Below the pieces are notes generated by a model that was not told the origin of the DNA, ran no database searches, and saw only the letters and a list, made by a program, of their open reading frames with translations. DNA of 11,466 bases from Diatrype stigma. Its lineage: Eukaryota > Ascomycota > Sordariomycetes > Xylariales > Diatrypaceae. How positions within the stretch are numbered: position 1 is the first letter of the stretch; each line of letters opens with the position of its first letter. The stretch lies in the NCBI GenBank assembly GCA_022225965.2, contig JAKJXP020000223.1, forward strand, positions 1-11,466. The letters run 5' to 3'. Positions 1 to 7,440 of the stretch are shown here, in pieces. The position numbers were made by a program, and so were the translations under genes.

Positions 1-458
1 GGGGCTGGGGCTGGGGCGTCGGGGGCGGAATCGACGCATTATTGGTGCCACATGGATGATTAGTAACGGGAGGGGTTTTGGGTACCGTTGGCTGGGGGGG
101 CTATCAGTCGGCGGCGGGTCGTCGAATAATAGGCGGTCCGGCGAATGGTTATAAGGGGGACGTCGTATGGGAAAAGGGGGCGTTAGGTCTGCGGAAGGGG
201 CAAGAGACGTCGGTAATCGGTGCCAGCGGCTTCGGCGGAAAATCGGAAGTCGGTAGCAAAGGGCAGAATTCTGCCGGGTTTGTTGCTATTAACTGGTAGC
301 GTCGGAAATACGTAAAGCAAGGCCCGTTCGGTTTACGTCGCATGTACGCGGCTTAATAGCTGCATATTTCGATAAGCCAGGTCGTTACCTATTGCAGCAA
401 CTGCTGGGCTAAGCAGACTTAGCTAAGGTGCGGATAGTTTAACCACTTGTCCAGGTGG
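1..458 (-). mobile_element. SINE-like non-autonomous retroelement, copy 1 (partial)
   Basis: This GC-rich block, G-rich on the plus strand, aligns along its whole length with 4425-4874. The two share many landmarks, such as CGTCGG runs, AAATCGGAAGTCGGT, CGCATGTACGCGGCTTA, and the terminal CACTTGTCCAGGTGG at 444-458. By comparison with the complete copy at 4256-4875, the 5' end of the element is at 458 and it runs leftward, so its LINE-like 3' part lies outside the window. No protein is recognised: the open frames here in both directions are by-products of low stop density in GC-rich DNA. A few differences from copy 3 are of RIP type, but the copy stays GC-rich beside AT-rich DNA. Identity as a repeat is certain; the SINE assignment rests on copy 3. 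Confidence 0.75.
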
Positions 459-1321
459 TCGTTTAAGGTGAGAGAGGGTTATGGTAACGGCAGCGACGGT
501 AACGACGTTAATTCTTCCGAATAACCCAGGAATAGTCCTAGTACGACAAATGAATACCCCTTAGGAACAGAAAATACCCCGGCCGGCCCTTAAGGGCTAA
601 CATTAAACCCCTTAATCGGTTCTTCCGGCTTAAAGCCAGACTTTCCTTTTCCGAGGCACATCGGATGCGAAAAAGAAAAAGAGTAACGACCCAGGGGCGG
701 ATAAGGATAAATTCGCCTAGGCACCCGACTTATTTTTTCTTTTATTATCCGTTACGCTCGCTTTAACAATGGGGCCCCTAGATTTGGATATAAAAAAAGC
801 GGCACAAAAAGAACCTGGCGGCTAGCAAACCGAATTATTAATGCCTTTTTCCGTTTAATAATAAAGAACAAGCACGATAAGTTCGCTATTACCTTTCGAT
901 TTATCCGATATTATGATTCGGATAATATATAACGAATAAACGAAAAAAAAAGAATCCTAGCATTTAATGAATAATAAAATAACACATTCTAGTAATAATA
1001 AAGCAAAGAAGCCGTTATTAAAATAACAATAAAACCCTTAAGCTATTTAAGATATTATAAATAAATATTCGAAAAGAGGGCCTTATATACGACATAGCAT
1101 TTTATAGGACCTTTTCGATTAAGACCGACGTAATATTTATATAAAAGACTTCGATTATAATAATTAAAGGCCGTCGATAAATAAAGACGCATTTTAAATA
1201 TAACACCTTTTTTCCGGTCGAAAACTAGGTATTAATACCTTTCCGAAATCTTATATATTTCCGTAAAACCCTTATTTTTAATACAGCTTAATTGAAGCCC
1301 TTTATATTACGAAACGTATGC
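459..1321. other. RIP-degraded DNA without recognised gene
   Basis: The stretch grades from moderate GC (459-800) to very AT-rich (800-1321). In the plus frame starting at 481 I count about a dozen stops over the first 160 codons, all TAA or TAG. This would fit a former coding region whose CAA/CAG codons were converted by RIP. A second plus frame is also open for about 60 codons near 585-760, so the choice of frame is unsure. No domain, zinc knuckle or catalytic motif is recognised. It could be a decayed ORF1/gag of a retroelement, but that is a guess. Confidence 0.3.
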
Positions 1322-1816
1322 GATAATAATAATGATTATGATATAATAATAATAATGTATTTTTACATCCGGATGGATTTATTTACTTAATTACCTACCT
1401 CCGAAGAAGGTATATATAACTACGTATATAAGGCTGATATTATATAATATATGGGACGGCTGCAGTATCTAAGGTGCCTTAAGGGGTCGGTCCTTAAATA
1501 AAGCGCGAATAAGTTAGGGCTAACAGAAAGAAAAGAAAAGGGGCTAGTGCTAGGACGTCGGGAACAAAATCGACGCATTATTGTTATTACATAAATAGCT
1601 AGTGGCGAAAAGGATTTTAGGTACCGCTGGCTAAAGGGGCTGTTAGTCGGCGGCGAGTTATCGAATAATAGGCGATTCGATTAATAATTACGTAACAAAA
1701 AAGGCTGCTAAAGGAACGTCGAATAAAAAAAGGGAACGTTAGGTTTGCGAAAAAGCAGGAAACGTCGATAATCGGTACCAACGGCTTTGGCGGAAATCGG
1801 AAGTCGGTAGCGGATG
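1322..1816 (-). mobile_element. SINE-like element, copy 2 (5'-truncated, RIP-mutated)
   Basis: The order matches copy 3. An ATAATAATAATG-type tail lies at about 1322-1357, followed by TTTTTACATCCGGATGG, the LINE-like 3' region ending near GACGGCTG, and then the non-LINE body from about 1540. Alignment to the body of copies 1 and 3 stops abruptly after GTAGCGGATG at 1816, so roughly 180 bp of the 5' end are missing, as in 5'-truncated target-primed insertions. Many Gs of copies 1 and 3 are A here (for example GGGGCTGGTGCTGGGG is GGGGCTAGTGCTAGGA), which is the RIP pattern. I could not find a clean target-site duplication. Confidence 0.75.
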
Positions 1817-2307
1817 CCGCCAAATCGAAAACGAATTGCTTAAATAATGTTCCAAATTATTAGGTATTAATAACTTTTATTCGTATAGCTGCTATTAATA
1901 TTCGTTTAGTTATTAATCGCTTAAGGCCCTTATTTAAGCACGAAAATAACGAAATTGGTTTTTAATTCTTAATATAAATAAAGTTATTCTTTTCGATTTT
2001 TGGAAATACTATTAACTTTATAATACAGAACGGAATAAAATAACAGCCGTATTTTAAATACCTTTCGTATAATGTACGTATAAAATGCTTTAATATTAAT
2101 TAAATAAGTTATAACAAAATGGCCGTAAAACCGTTTTTTGGTACTGTTATTGCTATTTTAATATAAGAATGTTAGCGTTCGTTATCGTTATTTATCAATT
2201 TCAAAAAATAAAGTCGTAAATATAAACGAATATATTAAGATCCGCTAATAGCGAATTCATATTAATAAGCTTTAATAATCGCTATAGGTTTATAATATCG
2301 TTATTAT
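1817..2307. other. AT-rich DNA, nothing recognised
   Basis: I read both strands between the broken end of SINE-like copy 2 and the hAT-like terminus and saw no domain, repeat family, RNA gene or ordered signal. Stops occur in all frames. It is probably decayed transposon DNA of unknown origin. Confidence 0.4.
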
Positions 2308-2510
2308 CAGGGTTGTGATTTAATTACTAATAGTTAGTCCGGCACCGGACTAAAACCAATTTAGTTATTTCAGTGCCGGATTAAAACTAACTAATATTCT
2401 TTAGTCCGATTACGTAATTTAATTAATTAGTCCGAGGCCGAATTAAGGACTAATTAAATTAATTAGTTAATAACAAAAAAAAACTAAGAACTAATTATAC
2501 TTAGTATTTT
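2308..2510 (+). mobile_element. hAT-like DNA transposon or MITE terminus
   Basis: The block begins with CAGGGTTGTG, identical to the start of the element at 11304, and CAGGG-type ends are typical of hAT elements. It carries repeated subterminal motifs built on TTAGTCCGG: a near-perfect palindrome at 2334-2353, then weaker versions near 2370-2390, 2400-2415 and 2428-2450. The eight bases before the end are GTTATTAT, the size of a hAT target duplication, but I could not find the matching right end, so the right limit is a guess based on the last TTAGT/ACTAA-type repeats. No transposase frame is visible. It could be a MITE or one end of a larger decayed element. Confidence 0.55.
2334..2353. repeat. 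Subterminal palindrome TTAGTCCGG-CA-CCGGACTAA
   Basis: Nine-base inverted arms are separated by two bases. The same palindrome with a different spacer (AC) lies at 11367-11386 in the other copy of this terminus. Subterminal repeats in hAT elements commonly bind transposase, so this is a candidate binding site by inference. Confidence 0.6.
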
Positions 2511-3238
2511 TTTACATTTATAATATATATATATGTATATTTTTTATAAGCTATTTACGAAATAATACTTTATTATTTAATATAAAGCTTAAATATAAGG
2601 AATTTACCTTTATATTAAATTAAAAGCAAGAAATAAGGCATTTATGAAATAACTTCCTTATATATTAATTATATTAATACAATAAATACGAATTATAAAA
2701 TCGAATAATTCCGTAATATTATTCGATGCCCTGTATTTCCTTTCCCGATGCCGCCTGAACGTAAAGGGTATCATAATCGGTATTCCCGTTATTGATACGA
2801 TGTTTTAAAGGCCATATCAAAGGGTATTTAAATACCCAGTTTTCCGAAATCGACTATTAAATTATTAATAAATTAATACTTAATTTTAAATATAAACCCG
2901 GTTTAAATAAAAACAAAACTTATATATTCCGAAGGATTAAAATAAAAGGCATTTTTGTCGTAATAAAGGGCTTTCGAATAAATCCAAATAACGGAATAAT
3001 AAGTCCTGTAATTCCAAGATGTATAATACGAAGTCTTAAATAAAACGTTAATTAATACTTCATTATAATTTAAAATAATTTGACGTACTTCATCGTTTTC
3101 GGCAGCAATAACGGGCCATAAATACCCGTTATAAACCGTATAATCGTATTGCTGCAATTCGGTTCGAAAGTTATACATGGGTCGAATTTCGTTGTCGTTT
3201 CCGTATTATAAATAATAACCGTTAATTTTATAAAACAA
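2511..3238. other. AT-rich DNA with an unrecognised minus-strand open stretch
   Basis: The stretch is mostly AT-rich and unassigned. The minus strand is open for about 91 codons at 3178-2903 and again for about 20 codons near 2790-2720, unusual for DNA this damaged. The conceptual product contains YNGYLWPVIAAENDEVRQI and FYFNPSEY but matches no family I know. It has no signal peptide or obvious catalytic motif. It may be a remnant of a captured host gene or of a transposon protein. A 16-bp palindrome GGGTATTTAAATACCC lies at 2822-2837. Confidence 0.25.
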
Positions 3239-3418
3239 TACGTATAAAATAATACTACGTATAAAATAAAACAACAATATAAATCCAAATAATAATATAA
3301 ATCCAAATAATAATATAAATCCAAATAATAATATAAAACAAAACAATAATATAAAACAAAATAATAATATAAAACAAAACAACAATATAAACCAAAGTAA
3401 TAATATAAAATAATTATA
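3239..3418. repeat. 18-bp tandem repeat, about 10 units
   Basis: Units of exactly 18 bp run head to tail. Three close copies of TAATATAAATCCAAATAA (3275-3328) are followed by three of TAATATAAAACAAAACAA type (3329-3382), one CAATATAAACCAAAGTAA (3383-3400) and a partial unit. Two degenerate units precede at 3239-3274. Because 18 is a multiple of three, the minus strand reads as a repeated hexapeptide (YYYLDL in one frame), but nothing shows that it is translated. It may be a RIP-altered minisatellite inside a decayed element. Confidence 0.8.
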
Positions 3419-3707
3419 TAATATAAGAAAGATATACTTGTTCCGACGAAGTTTAGTTTAGGAACCGGAAAAACAGCTAGTTAAATTTAGCTTCGGCTTG
3501 GACCTTTCGAAAAAAAGCCCCGTAAAGGTAACCGATTATAACTGTAGCCATAATGGATAAAAAAGAAAAATAAAGAATAAATAAAAGGTATAAATAAAAT
3601 AATAAAGGGGAAATTAATGGTTATAATAAGGTTTTTATATACTATATAAATAAAAACGAAAAAATCAAAAATAGATTATAAGAAAGAAAAAGGTTATTAT
3701 ATAAGTC
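3419..3707. other. Unassigned segment left of LINE A, possibly displaced LINE B endonuclease
   Basis: No intact gene. In the plus frame through 3631 the codons read NKVFIYYINKNEKIKNRL followed by a TAA, then ERKRLLYKS up to the LINE A tail at 3708. Tad1-like endonucleases have an R-V-x-x-Y-V-type strand shortly before the part that resumes at about 6935 in LINE B, so this could be the piece of LINE B separated by LINE A's insertion. The match is weak. The rest (3419-3590) is unassigned. Confidence 0.25.
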
Positions 3708-3965
3708 ATAATAATAATAATGATGGATTTTTACGTCCGGATGGACTTATTTAGTTAATTATTTAGTTACATACAGCCTATATCCGAAAGGAATATATGG
3801 GAAGTTTCGTAAGATAATTAAATCTATATAGGTGCCGATACTGTATAATATATGGGACGGCTAAAATATTAAGGAAGAATTTCCGAAACAAAGCACGAAC
3901 GTATTAATAAGACTTTAAAAAAACATAATTAAGAAAGGGTTATTATTTTTTATTGGCCGGTTTTA
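3708..3965 (-). other. LINE A 3' UTR and ATT-rich tail
   Basis: The reverse complement aligns closely with the 3' UTR of LINE B (10455-10706). Shared landmarks include TTTTTACGTCCGGATGGAC, TACAGCC, TCCGAAAG, GGTGCCGATA, TATAATATAT, ACGGCT and an AAAGCRC block (plus-strand sense here). Thus A and B share their 3' end although their ORF2 sequences differ. The same end is found in shortened form on the SINE-like copies. Confidence 0.8.
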
Positions 3966-4255
3966 TCCCTTTTTAGGGCCTTACCGTCCTGCTTTGATTT
4001 GAATTAAGCCCAATATATCGTTTTTCGTATTACCCGTATGGGTATGTGTTTTTAAAAAAGGCAACGAAGTTTTTATAGCCATTATCGCCAAAAAGTTCCT
4101 TTGCTTTACGTTTTTAACGGATACCTAATACCTTAAAAGCGCCTTAAAATAAGTCGCATTAAACGATATAAACTAAAGTTCTTTTTTTTATACCGACAAA
4201 AGCATTTCATTTTAGGATAATTAAAGCGTCGATAATACGGAACGAAGTTTTTATA
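3966..4255 (-). pseudogene. LINE A ORF2 C-terminus (Cys/His motif), 3' of the SINE insertion
   Basis: Minus-strand translation continues the Cys/His tail begun on the other side of the SINE-like insertion: PYYRRFNYPK, then a CFC pair and a lysine-rich stretch, corresponding to YYRRFKYSD and CRC in LINE B. Further on, ELFGDNGYKNFVAFFKNTY aligns with ELFGRNSYRNFAAFIKKAH of LINE B, which confirms both strand and family. Stops are TAA/TAG/TGA where RIP would create them, and frame changes occur. In intact fungal LINEs this domain follows RNase H; its role is thought to be nucleic-acid binding. Confidence 0.8.
4241..4255. repeat. Target-site duplication, left copy (AACGAAGTTTTTATA)
   Basis: This 15-bp sequence is identical to 4876-4890 and directly abuts the ATT-rich tail of SINE-like copy 3. 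It marks target-primed insertion. It lies in LINE A codons that read Y-K-N-F-V on the minus strand, the site of the SGHxDF-type motif. Confidence 0.9.
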
Positions 4256-4424
4256 ATGATAATAATAATAATGATGTATTTTTACGTCCGGATGGACTTA
4301 TTTATTTAGGCTAGCTAATTACATAAGCCCGACACTATATAGTGTACGGGACGGCTGAAGTATTTAGGGAGCAAGCCCCAAAACAGAGCACGAGCAAGTT
4401 GGGGCTGACAGAAAGAAAAGGGGG
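4256..4424 (-). other. LINE-like 3' part of SINE-like copy 3
   Basis: On the plus strand this reads from the ATGATAATAATAATAATGATG tail through TTTTTACGTCCGGATGGAC, GGGACGGCTGAAG and the CAAAACAGAGCACGAGCAAG block. That order matches LINE B 10706 to 10455 reversed and LINE A 3708 to about 3910, with an internal segment missing. It is the part that would let LINE reverse transcriptase recognise the RNA. Confidence 0.75.
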
Positions 4425-4875
4425 GGGGCTGGTGCTGGGGCGTCGGGGGGCGAAGTCGACGCATTGTTGTTGCCACATGGATAACTGGTGGCGGGGGGAG
4501 GTTTTGGATACCGTTAGCTAGGGGGGCTACTAATCGACGGCGGGGTCGTCGAGTAGTGGGCGGCTCGGCGGATGGTTATAAGGGGGGACGTCGAATGGAA
4601 GGAGGGGCGTTAGGTCTGCGGAGGGGCAGGGGACGTCGGTAGTCGGTACCAGCGGCTTGGCGGAAATCGGAAGTCGGTGGCGGATGGCAGAAATTGCCGG
4701 ATTTGTTGCTATTGCTGGCGGCGTCGGACCAGAAAAGGCCCGTTCGGTTTGCGTCGCATGTACGCGGCTTAGTAGCTGCGTATTTCGATAAGCCAGGTCG
4801 TCACCTACCGCAGCAATTGCTGGGCTGGGCAGACTTAGCTAAGGTGCGGACAGTTTAACCACTTGTCCAGGTGGA
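4256..4875 (-). mobile_element. SINE-like non-autonomous retroelement, copy 3 (complete)
   Basis: This is a 620-bp element with both ends defined by a perfect 15-bp duplication. In its own sense (minus strand) it starts with CCACCTGGACAAGTGG and has a GC-rich body of about 450 bp. It ends with about 170 bp resembling the 3' UTR of LINEs A and B, including GTCCATCCGGACGTAAAAA, and finishes with an ATT-rich tail. No protein motif is visible. The first bases resemble a tRNA D-arm/box A (TGGACAAGTGG against TRGCNNARNGG, with GGAC/GTCC able to pair), but I see no good box B, so a tRNA origin is unproven. It is longer than most SINEs and could instead be an internally replaced LINE derivative. Its high GC contrasts sharply with the RIP-ridden LINE around it. 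Confidence 0.8.
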
Positions 4876-4890
4876 AACGAAGTTTTTATA
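4876..4890. repeat. Target-site duplication, right copy (AACGAAGTTTTTATA)
   Basis: Identical to 4241-4255. LINE A resumes here at the 5' side of the insertion. Removing 4256-4890 restores a continuous alignment with the corresponding part of LINE B at 10109-10150. Confidence 0.9.
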
Positions 4891-5545
4891 GCTAAAGCGT
4901 TTCGCGAAAAGGCGATAAAGTATCGGTCGAATAAAAATAAGCTTTTTAAGGGATTTGCTTGCTTCGAATTTTTAACGTATATACGAAAAGGAAATATTAC
5001 GTAATTACTAGGTCGAAAAAATAAATAAACGTTTTCTTTTATTAATACGTCAGAAATATATAAGGATTATGGTTTAAAAAGGGTCGTCGTTGGATATTTG
5101 GTTAACAGAAAGGTTAATTCCAAGCTTGGTTTAGGCGTTTACTGCTTCGTTTTTTTCGATATCGACGTATCTAGGGGCCTATTAAATAAAAAAGGCCTTA
5201 AAGCGAATGCGTACGATAGTTTCGTAGAATTAAAGGAAATCGCTTTAAGAATTATCCGATAGGTTGCTCATAAGATACCGAATGATTGCGGTATTGTCGA
5301 TGCAAAAATGTATATTTAAAGGGGAAATATTTAGGTCATATTAATTGTTTTTTGCTTATTGGACTATTTGTCGTGCGGCGACGATCTTTCCGTCGAAAAC
5401 CTTTGCGTTAAGCAGTAGCCCATAAAAGACGTAAACGCGTTGGCCGCTTTGGTAAACAATAAAGCCCCAGCCTATACGGTTTATCCTAAAGCCGTTAAAA
5501 TAAACAATAAAATCGAAAAAAAAGAAAAGAATTATCTTATATGCT
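4891..5545 (-). pseudogene. LINE A ORF2 RNase H domain (RIP-broken)
   Basis: Minus-strand translation from about 5490 downward gives RIGWGFIVYQSGQRVYVF, then KVFDGKIVAARQIV, ICIDNTAIIRYL with SNLSDNS close behind, and finally APRYVDIEKNEAVNA. These correspond to RNase H blocks of fungal LINEs: the first acidic strand region, the FDGEI helix with its acidic residue, the DNTA block, and W-x-PGHVxIxGNExAD. The last block lies at about 5185-5110. Stops (TAA/TAG at Gln or Trp positions) and frame changes make it non-functional. RNase H would remove the RNA strand of the hybrid after reverse transcription. The plus strand here is also unusually open, but that is an antisense shadow. Confidence 0.85.
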
Positions 5546-6220
5546 TTTTTTTATTTCGTTTTTTATCCGTTAAAAGCGGGAACGGGCGAATTAGCCATTT
5601 TTTTAAAAGCAAAAGGCGTAAGCATTTTCCGATTAAATTTGCAGCCAGTTATAATCGAATAGGCGATTTGTTTTTAAATTATTAGGACCGCATAATTATT
5701 GGATATATCGGATCGAATATATGCACACGTACGGCATATTATAATCGTATTTGTTTATATATTACTTTAATAGGAAGCAAATTAATTTTTTATACAATAT
5801 AGGAATGCAAATAATTCTTTAAATCGGCAAGGTTACGCGTATTATTATTCTAAACGGCTTATTAATAATATTAATGTATTTAAGTATTTATATTTATACT
5901 TAACCTTTTCCCTTTACGGCGGAACGCTTTAGTTTTAAATATTAGGCTTCGGCGTTATATATAACTACCGGTAATATATACGCTTTAACCGCTATTGCTG
6001 TTTTATTTAATAAAATACTATGGATAATCTTATTTAAATGCCGGACGTAATTAGCCGCATATAAGGCCTTAGCAATTCATTAACGCACGTATTTCTTAAA
6101 ATTAAGCTTGGCGTTAAAAAAAACCCTTAGCCATCGGATAAATTCGCTTTCGATTTTAACCGTAAAGTTTTTAATAATGCGTATTAAGGTTTTATACGAT
6201 ACGCGATTTTTGTAAAAATG
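5546..6220 (-). pseudogene. LINE A ORF2 thumb/connection region
   Basis: The minus strand reads IRWLRVFFNAKLNFKKYV (about 6155-6100), then IAKALYAANYVRHLNKI and AYILPVVIYNAEA. These are the conserved W-L-G, KALRAANxVRxLN and LPVxxYGAEAW blocks that follow the RT domain in Tad1-like LINEs. It continues with ITLPIWRT-like and RxRLQYAVRL-like sequence toward 5600. The same region is present in LINE C (10709-11303), to which it aligns closely at the DNA level. Several frame changes and TAA/TAG stops are present. Confidence 0.82.
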
Positions 6221-6930
6221 TTACAAGTCGATTTTGGCTGGGTCGAAAATAAATGCGTTATTTTTGCCCCATATTAGGGTATTACGTATATTTTCCTTTA
6301 ATAAGGCCAATATTTTTTTAATAATGCGCCTTATTCGATTAATCGCAATATCGTTTACGTATTTAAATTTAAATAACGGGAGGCCTTTTCGAAATAGGGG
6401 TTCCGTATATAACATAAAGAAAATAAAGAAAATAAATAAGCCTTATAATATACCGTACGTAAATAATTTAATATCGGTAATAACGTTTTTTATTTATATA
6501 AAAACTAACCGGTTAGTTATGAAAGAATTTATTTAACGTACGAAGCGTTTATTATAGCCTTATTGCTTTAGTTTTAGGATTAATCGTTTTCGAAATACCG
6601 CGTTAAAGGCCTTAAGAACGTTTATTATAAATAAAAACGTTACTTTGTTTTGGGCAAATATTAATTTTACGTCGTAAACGACATAAACGGCTAAGTCGAA
6701 TATTAAACGTTTAAATAATACGCCGAATTGTTAGGTACTAATTATTTTAGTTTTAATGGCGGCTATCGATATGCGCCGGATTATAAGCCTTTTTAATTCT
6801 TTACTTAGGCATAATAAAAGGAATATAAGCCTTTAAGACTTGATCTTGGTAAAATCGTTTTTGTTAATTTTAAGAAGCATTATTATTTTCGCCGTTCGAA
6901 AAGAAATAAGGTAATATAGCTACGCCCCTT
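6221..6930 (-). pseudogene. LINE A ORF2 reverse transcriptase domain (RIP-broken)
   Basis: Minus-strand blocks in order: FRTAKIIMLLKINKNDF (about 6900-6850, RT block before the fingers), KELKRLIIRRIS, FGVLFKRL, KVTFLFIINVLKAFNAVFR (the palm strand; the usual motif here is D-x-x-x-A-F-D), a GxxQGxxxxPxLF equivalent reading GIL-stop-GLFIFF, then FMLYTEPLFRKG and YVNDIA in the position of the catalytic YADD. Loss of the aspartate pair and the internal stops make it dead. From about 6415 to 6221 the frame is still open for 64 codons. The domain copies LINE RNA by target-primed reverse transcription at the nick made by the endonuclease. Confidence 0.88.
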
Positions 6931-6934
6931 TATT

Positions 6935-7440
6935 ATTAAAAACGCGGTCGTCGTATAAATTAACGATATTACCATTAAAAAAGTTTATTTAAACGACGAA
7001 ACGCCTTACGCCTTATTCGCCGAATTAAAACAATAAAAATCCGGCCCTTAAAAGGTAATAATAAGGAATTTTAATGCCGTTTATTAAACGTAACAACCAT
7101 AATAACGATAACGACATAACGGATCGAAATAAAAAGTTACGAATTAATTTAAAAGCCAAAACTTATAAGTTCTTAATAAAAACGAACCTATATATTATTT
7201 AAATAATATCATTAACCTTATGGCCTTTAACATTTTAAAAAGTTCCATATAAGTTAATAACAACATATATATTAATTTCGATTATTATACATTAATTAAT
7301 AAAATACCGATCGGCAAGCCTAGCAAAGTTTTTAAGCCTAATTTTATTTTTCCGTTCGACGTAGCCTTAAAGTTTTCCTAATTTATCCATACTTATTAAA
7401 CGGAAAAACCAGCGGCGCTAACGTTAATATAAAGCTATAA
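6935..7440 (+). pseudogene. LINE B endonuclease domain (N-terminally cut, RIP-broken)
   Basis: In the plus frame beginning near 6935 the codons read NAVVV, a stop, INDITIKKVYLNDETPYALF and, after further stops, VIIRNFNAVY at about 7055-7085. These match the strand that precedes the active site and the G-D-F-N motif of APE-type LINE endonucleases; here GD is RN. Later IPIGKPSKV and DVALKFS (about 7300-7380) correspond to the late G-x-x-S-x-x-DL region. Stops are TAA or TAG, consistent with CAA/CAG or TGG changed by RIP. This enzyme nicks the target to prime reverse transcription. The N-terminal part is absent, consistent with interruption by LINE A. Confidence 0.72.

Larger units (their letters stand above)
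3708..6930 (-). mobile_element. LINE A: Tad1-like non-LTR retrotransposon, 5'-truncated, RIP-inactivated
   Basis: Read from 6930 down to 3708, the minus strand gives reverse transcriptase, connecting region, RNase H, a Cys/His motif, a 3' UTR and an ATT-rich tail (ATAATAATAATAATGATGG on the plus strand at 3708-3726). This is the order of fungal Tad1-clade LINE ORF2. The 5' end stops just upstream of the first RT block, with no endonuclease, as expected from incomplete reverse transcription. LINE B's endonuclease sequence begins immediately to the right (about 6935), so LINE A appears to have inserted into LINE B. A possible short target duplication around TTATTAT (left of 3708 and near 6930) is not convincing. 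The element is itself split by the SINE-like copy at 4256-4875. Confidence 0.88.

Noticed and set aside
78..343. Open frames of 73 and 64 codons on opposite strands within SINE-like copy 1
   Set aside because: Low stop density in GC-rich repeat DNA explains them. The frames are not kept in copy 2 or 3 and show no domain.
1617..1823. 68-codon minus-strand frame
   Set aside because: It lies in SINE-like copy 2 and runs across its broken end into unrelated DNA, so it is not a gene.
1300..1850. Target-site duplication for SINE-like copy 2 (CGAAACGTATGC near 1312 against CGAAAACGAATTGC near 1826)
   Set aside because: It needs gaps and mismatches not explained by RIP, so it is not convincing.
2822..2837. 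Perfect palindrome GGGTATTTAAATACCC
   Set aside because: Isolated, AT-rich in the centre, not repeated elsewhere in the window and with no context. Probably chance.
4063..4077. Third occurrence of AACGAAGTTTTTATA, a possible extra target duplication
   Set aside because: It encodes YKNFV in a different conserved block of LINE A (GYKNFVAFF), which aligns with LINE B without any insertion there. The identity is by similar codons.
4876..5560. Plus-strand frame with only a few TAA/TAG stops, including DCGI and YDSF that first suggested a Ulp1-like protease
   Set aside because: The minus strand of the same bases gives a clear LINE RNase H domain with blocks in the right order. The plus frame is an antisense shadow.
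6234..6536. 100-codon plus-strand frame
   Set aside because: Antisense of the LINE A reverse transcriptase, which is well supported on the minus strand.
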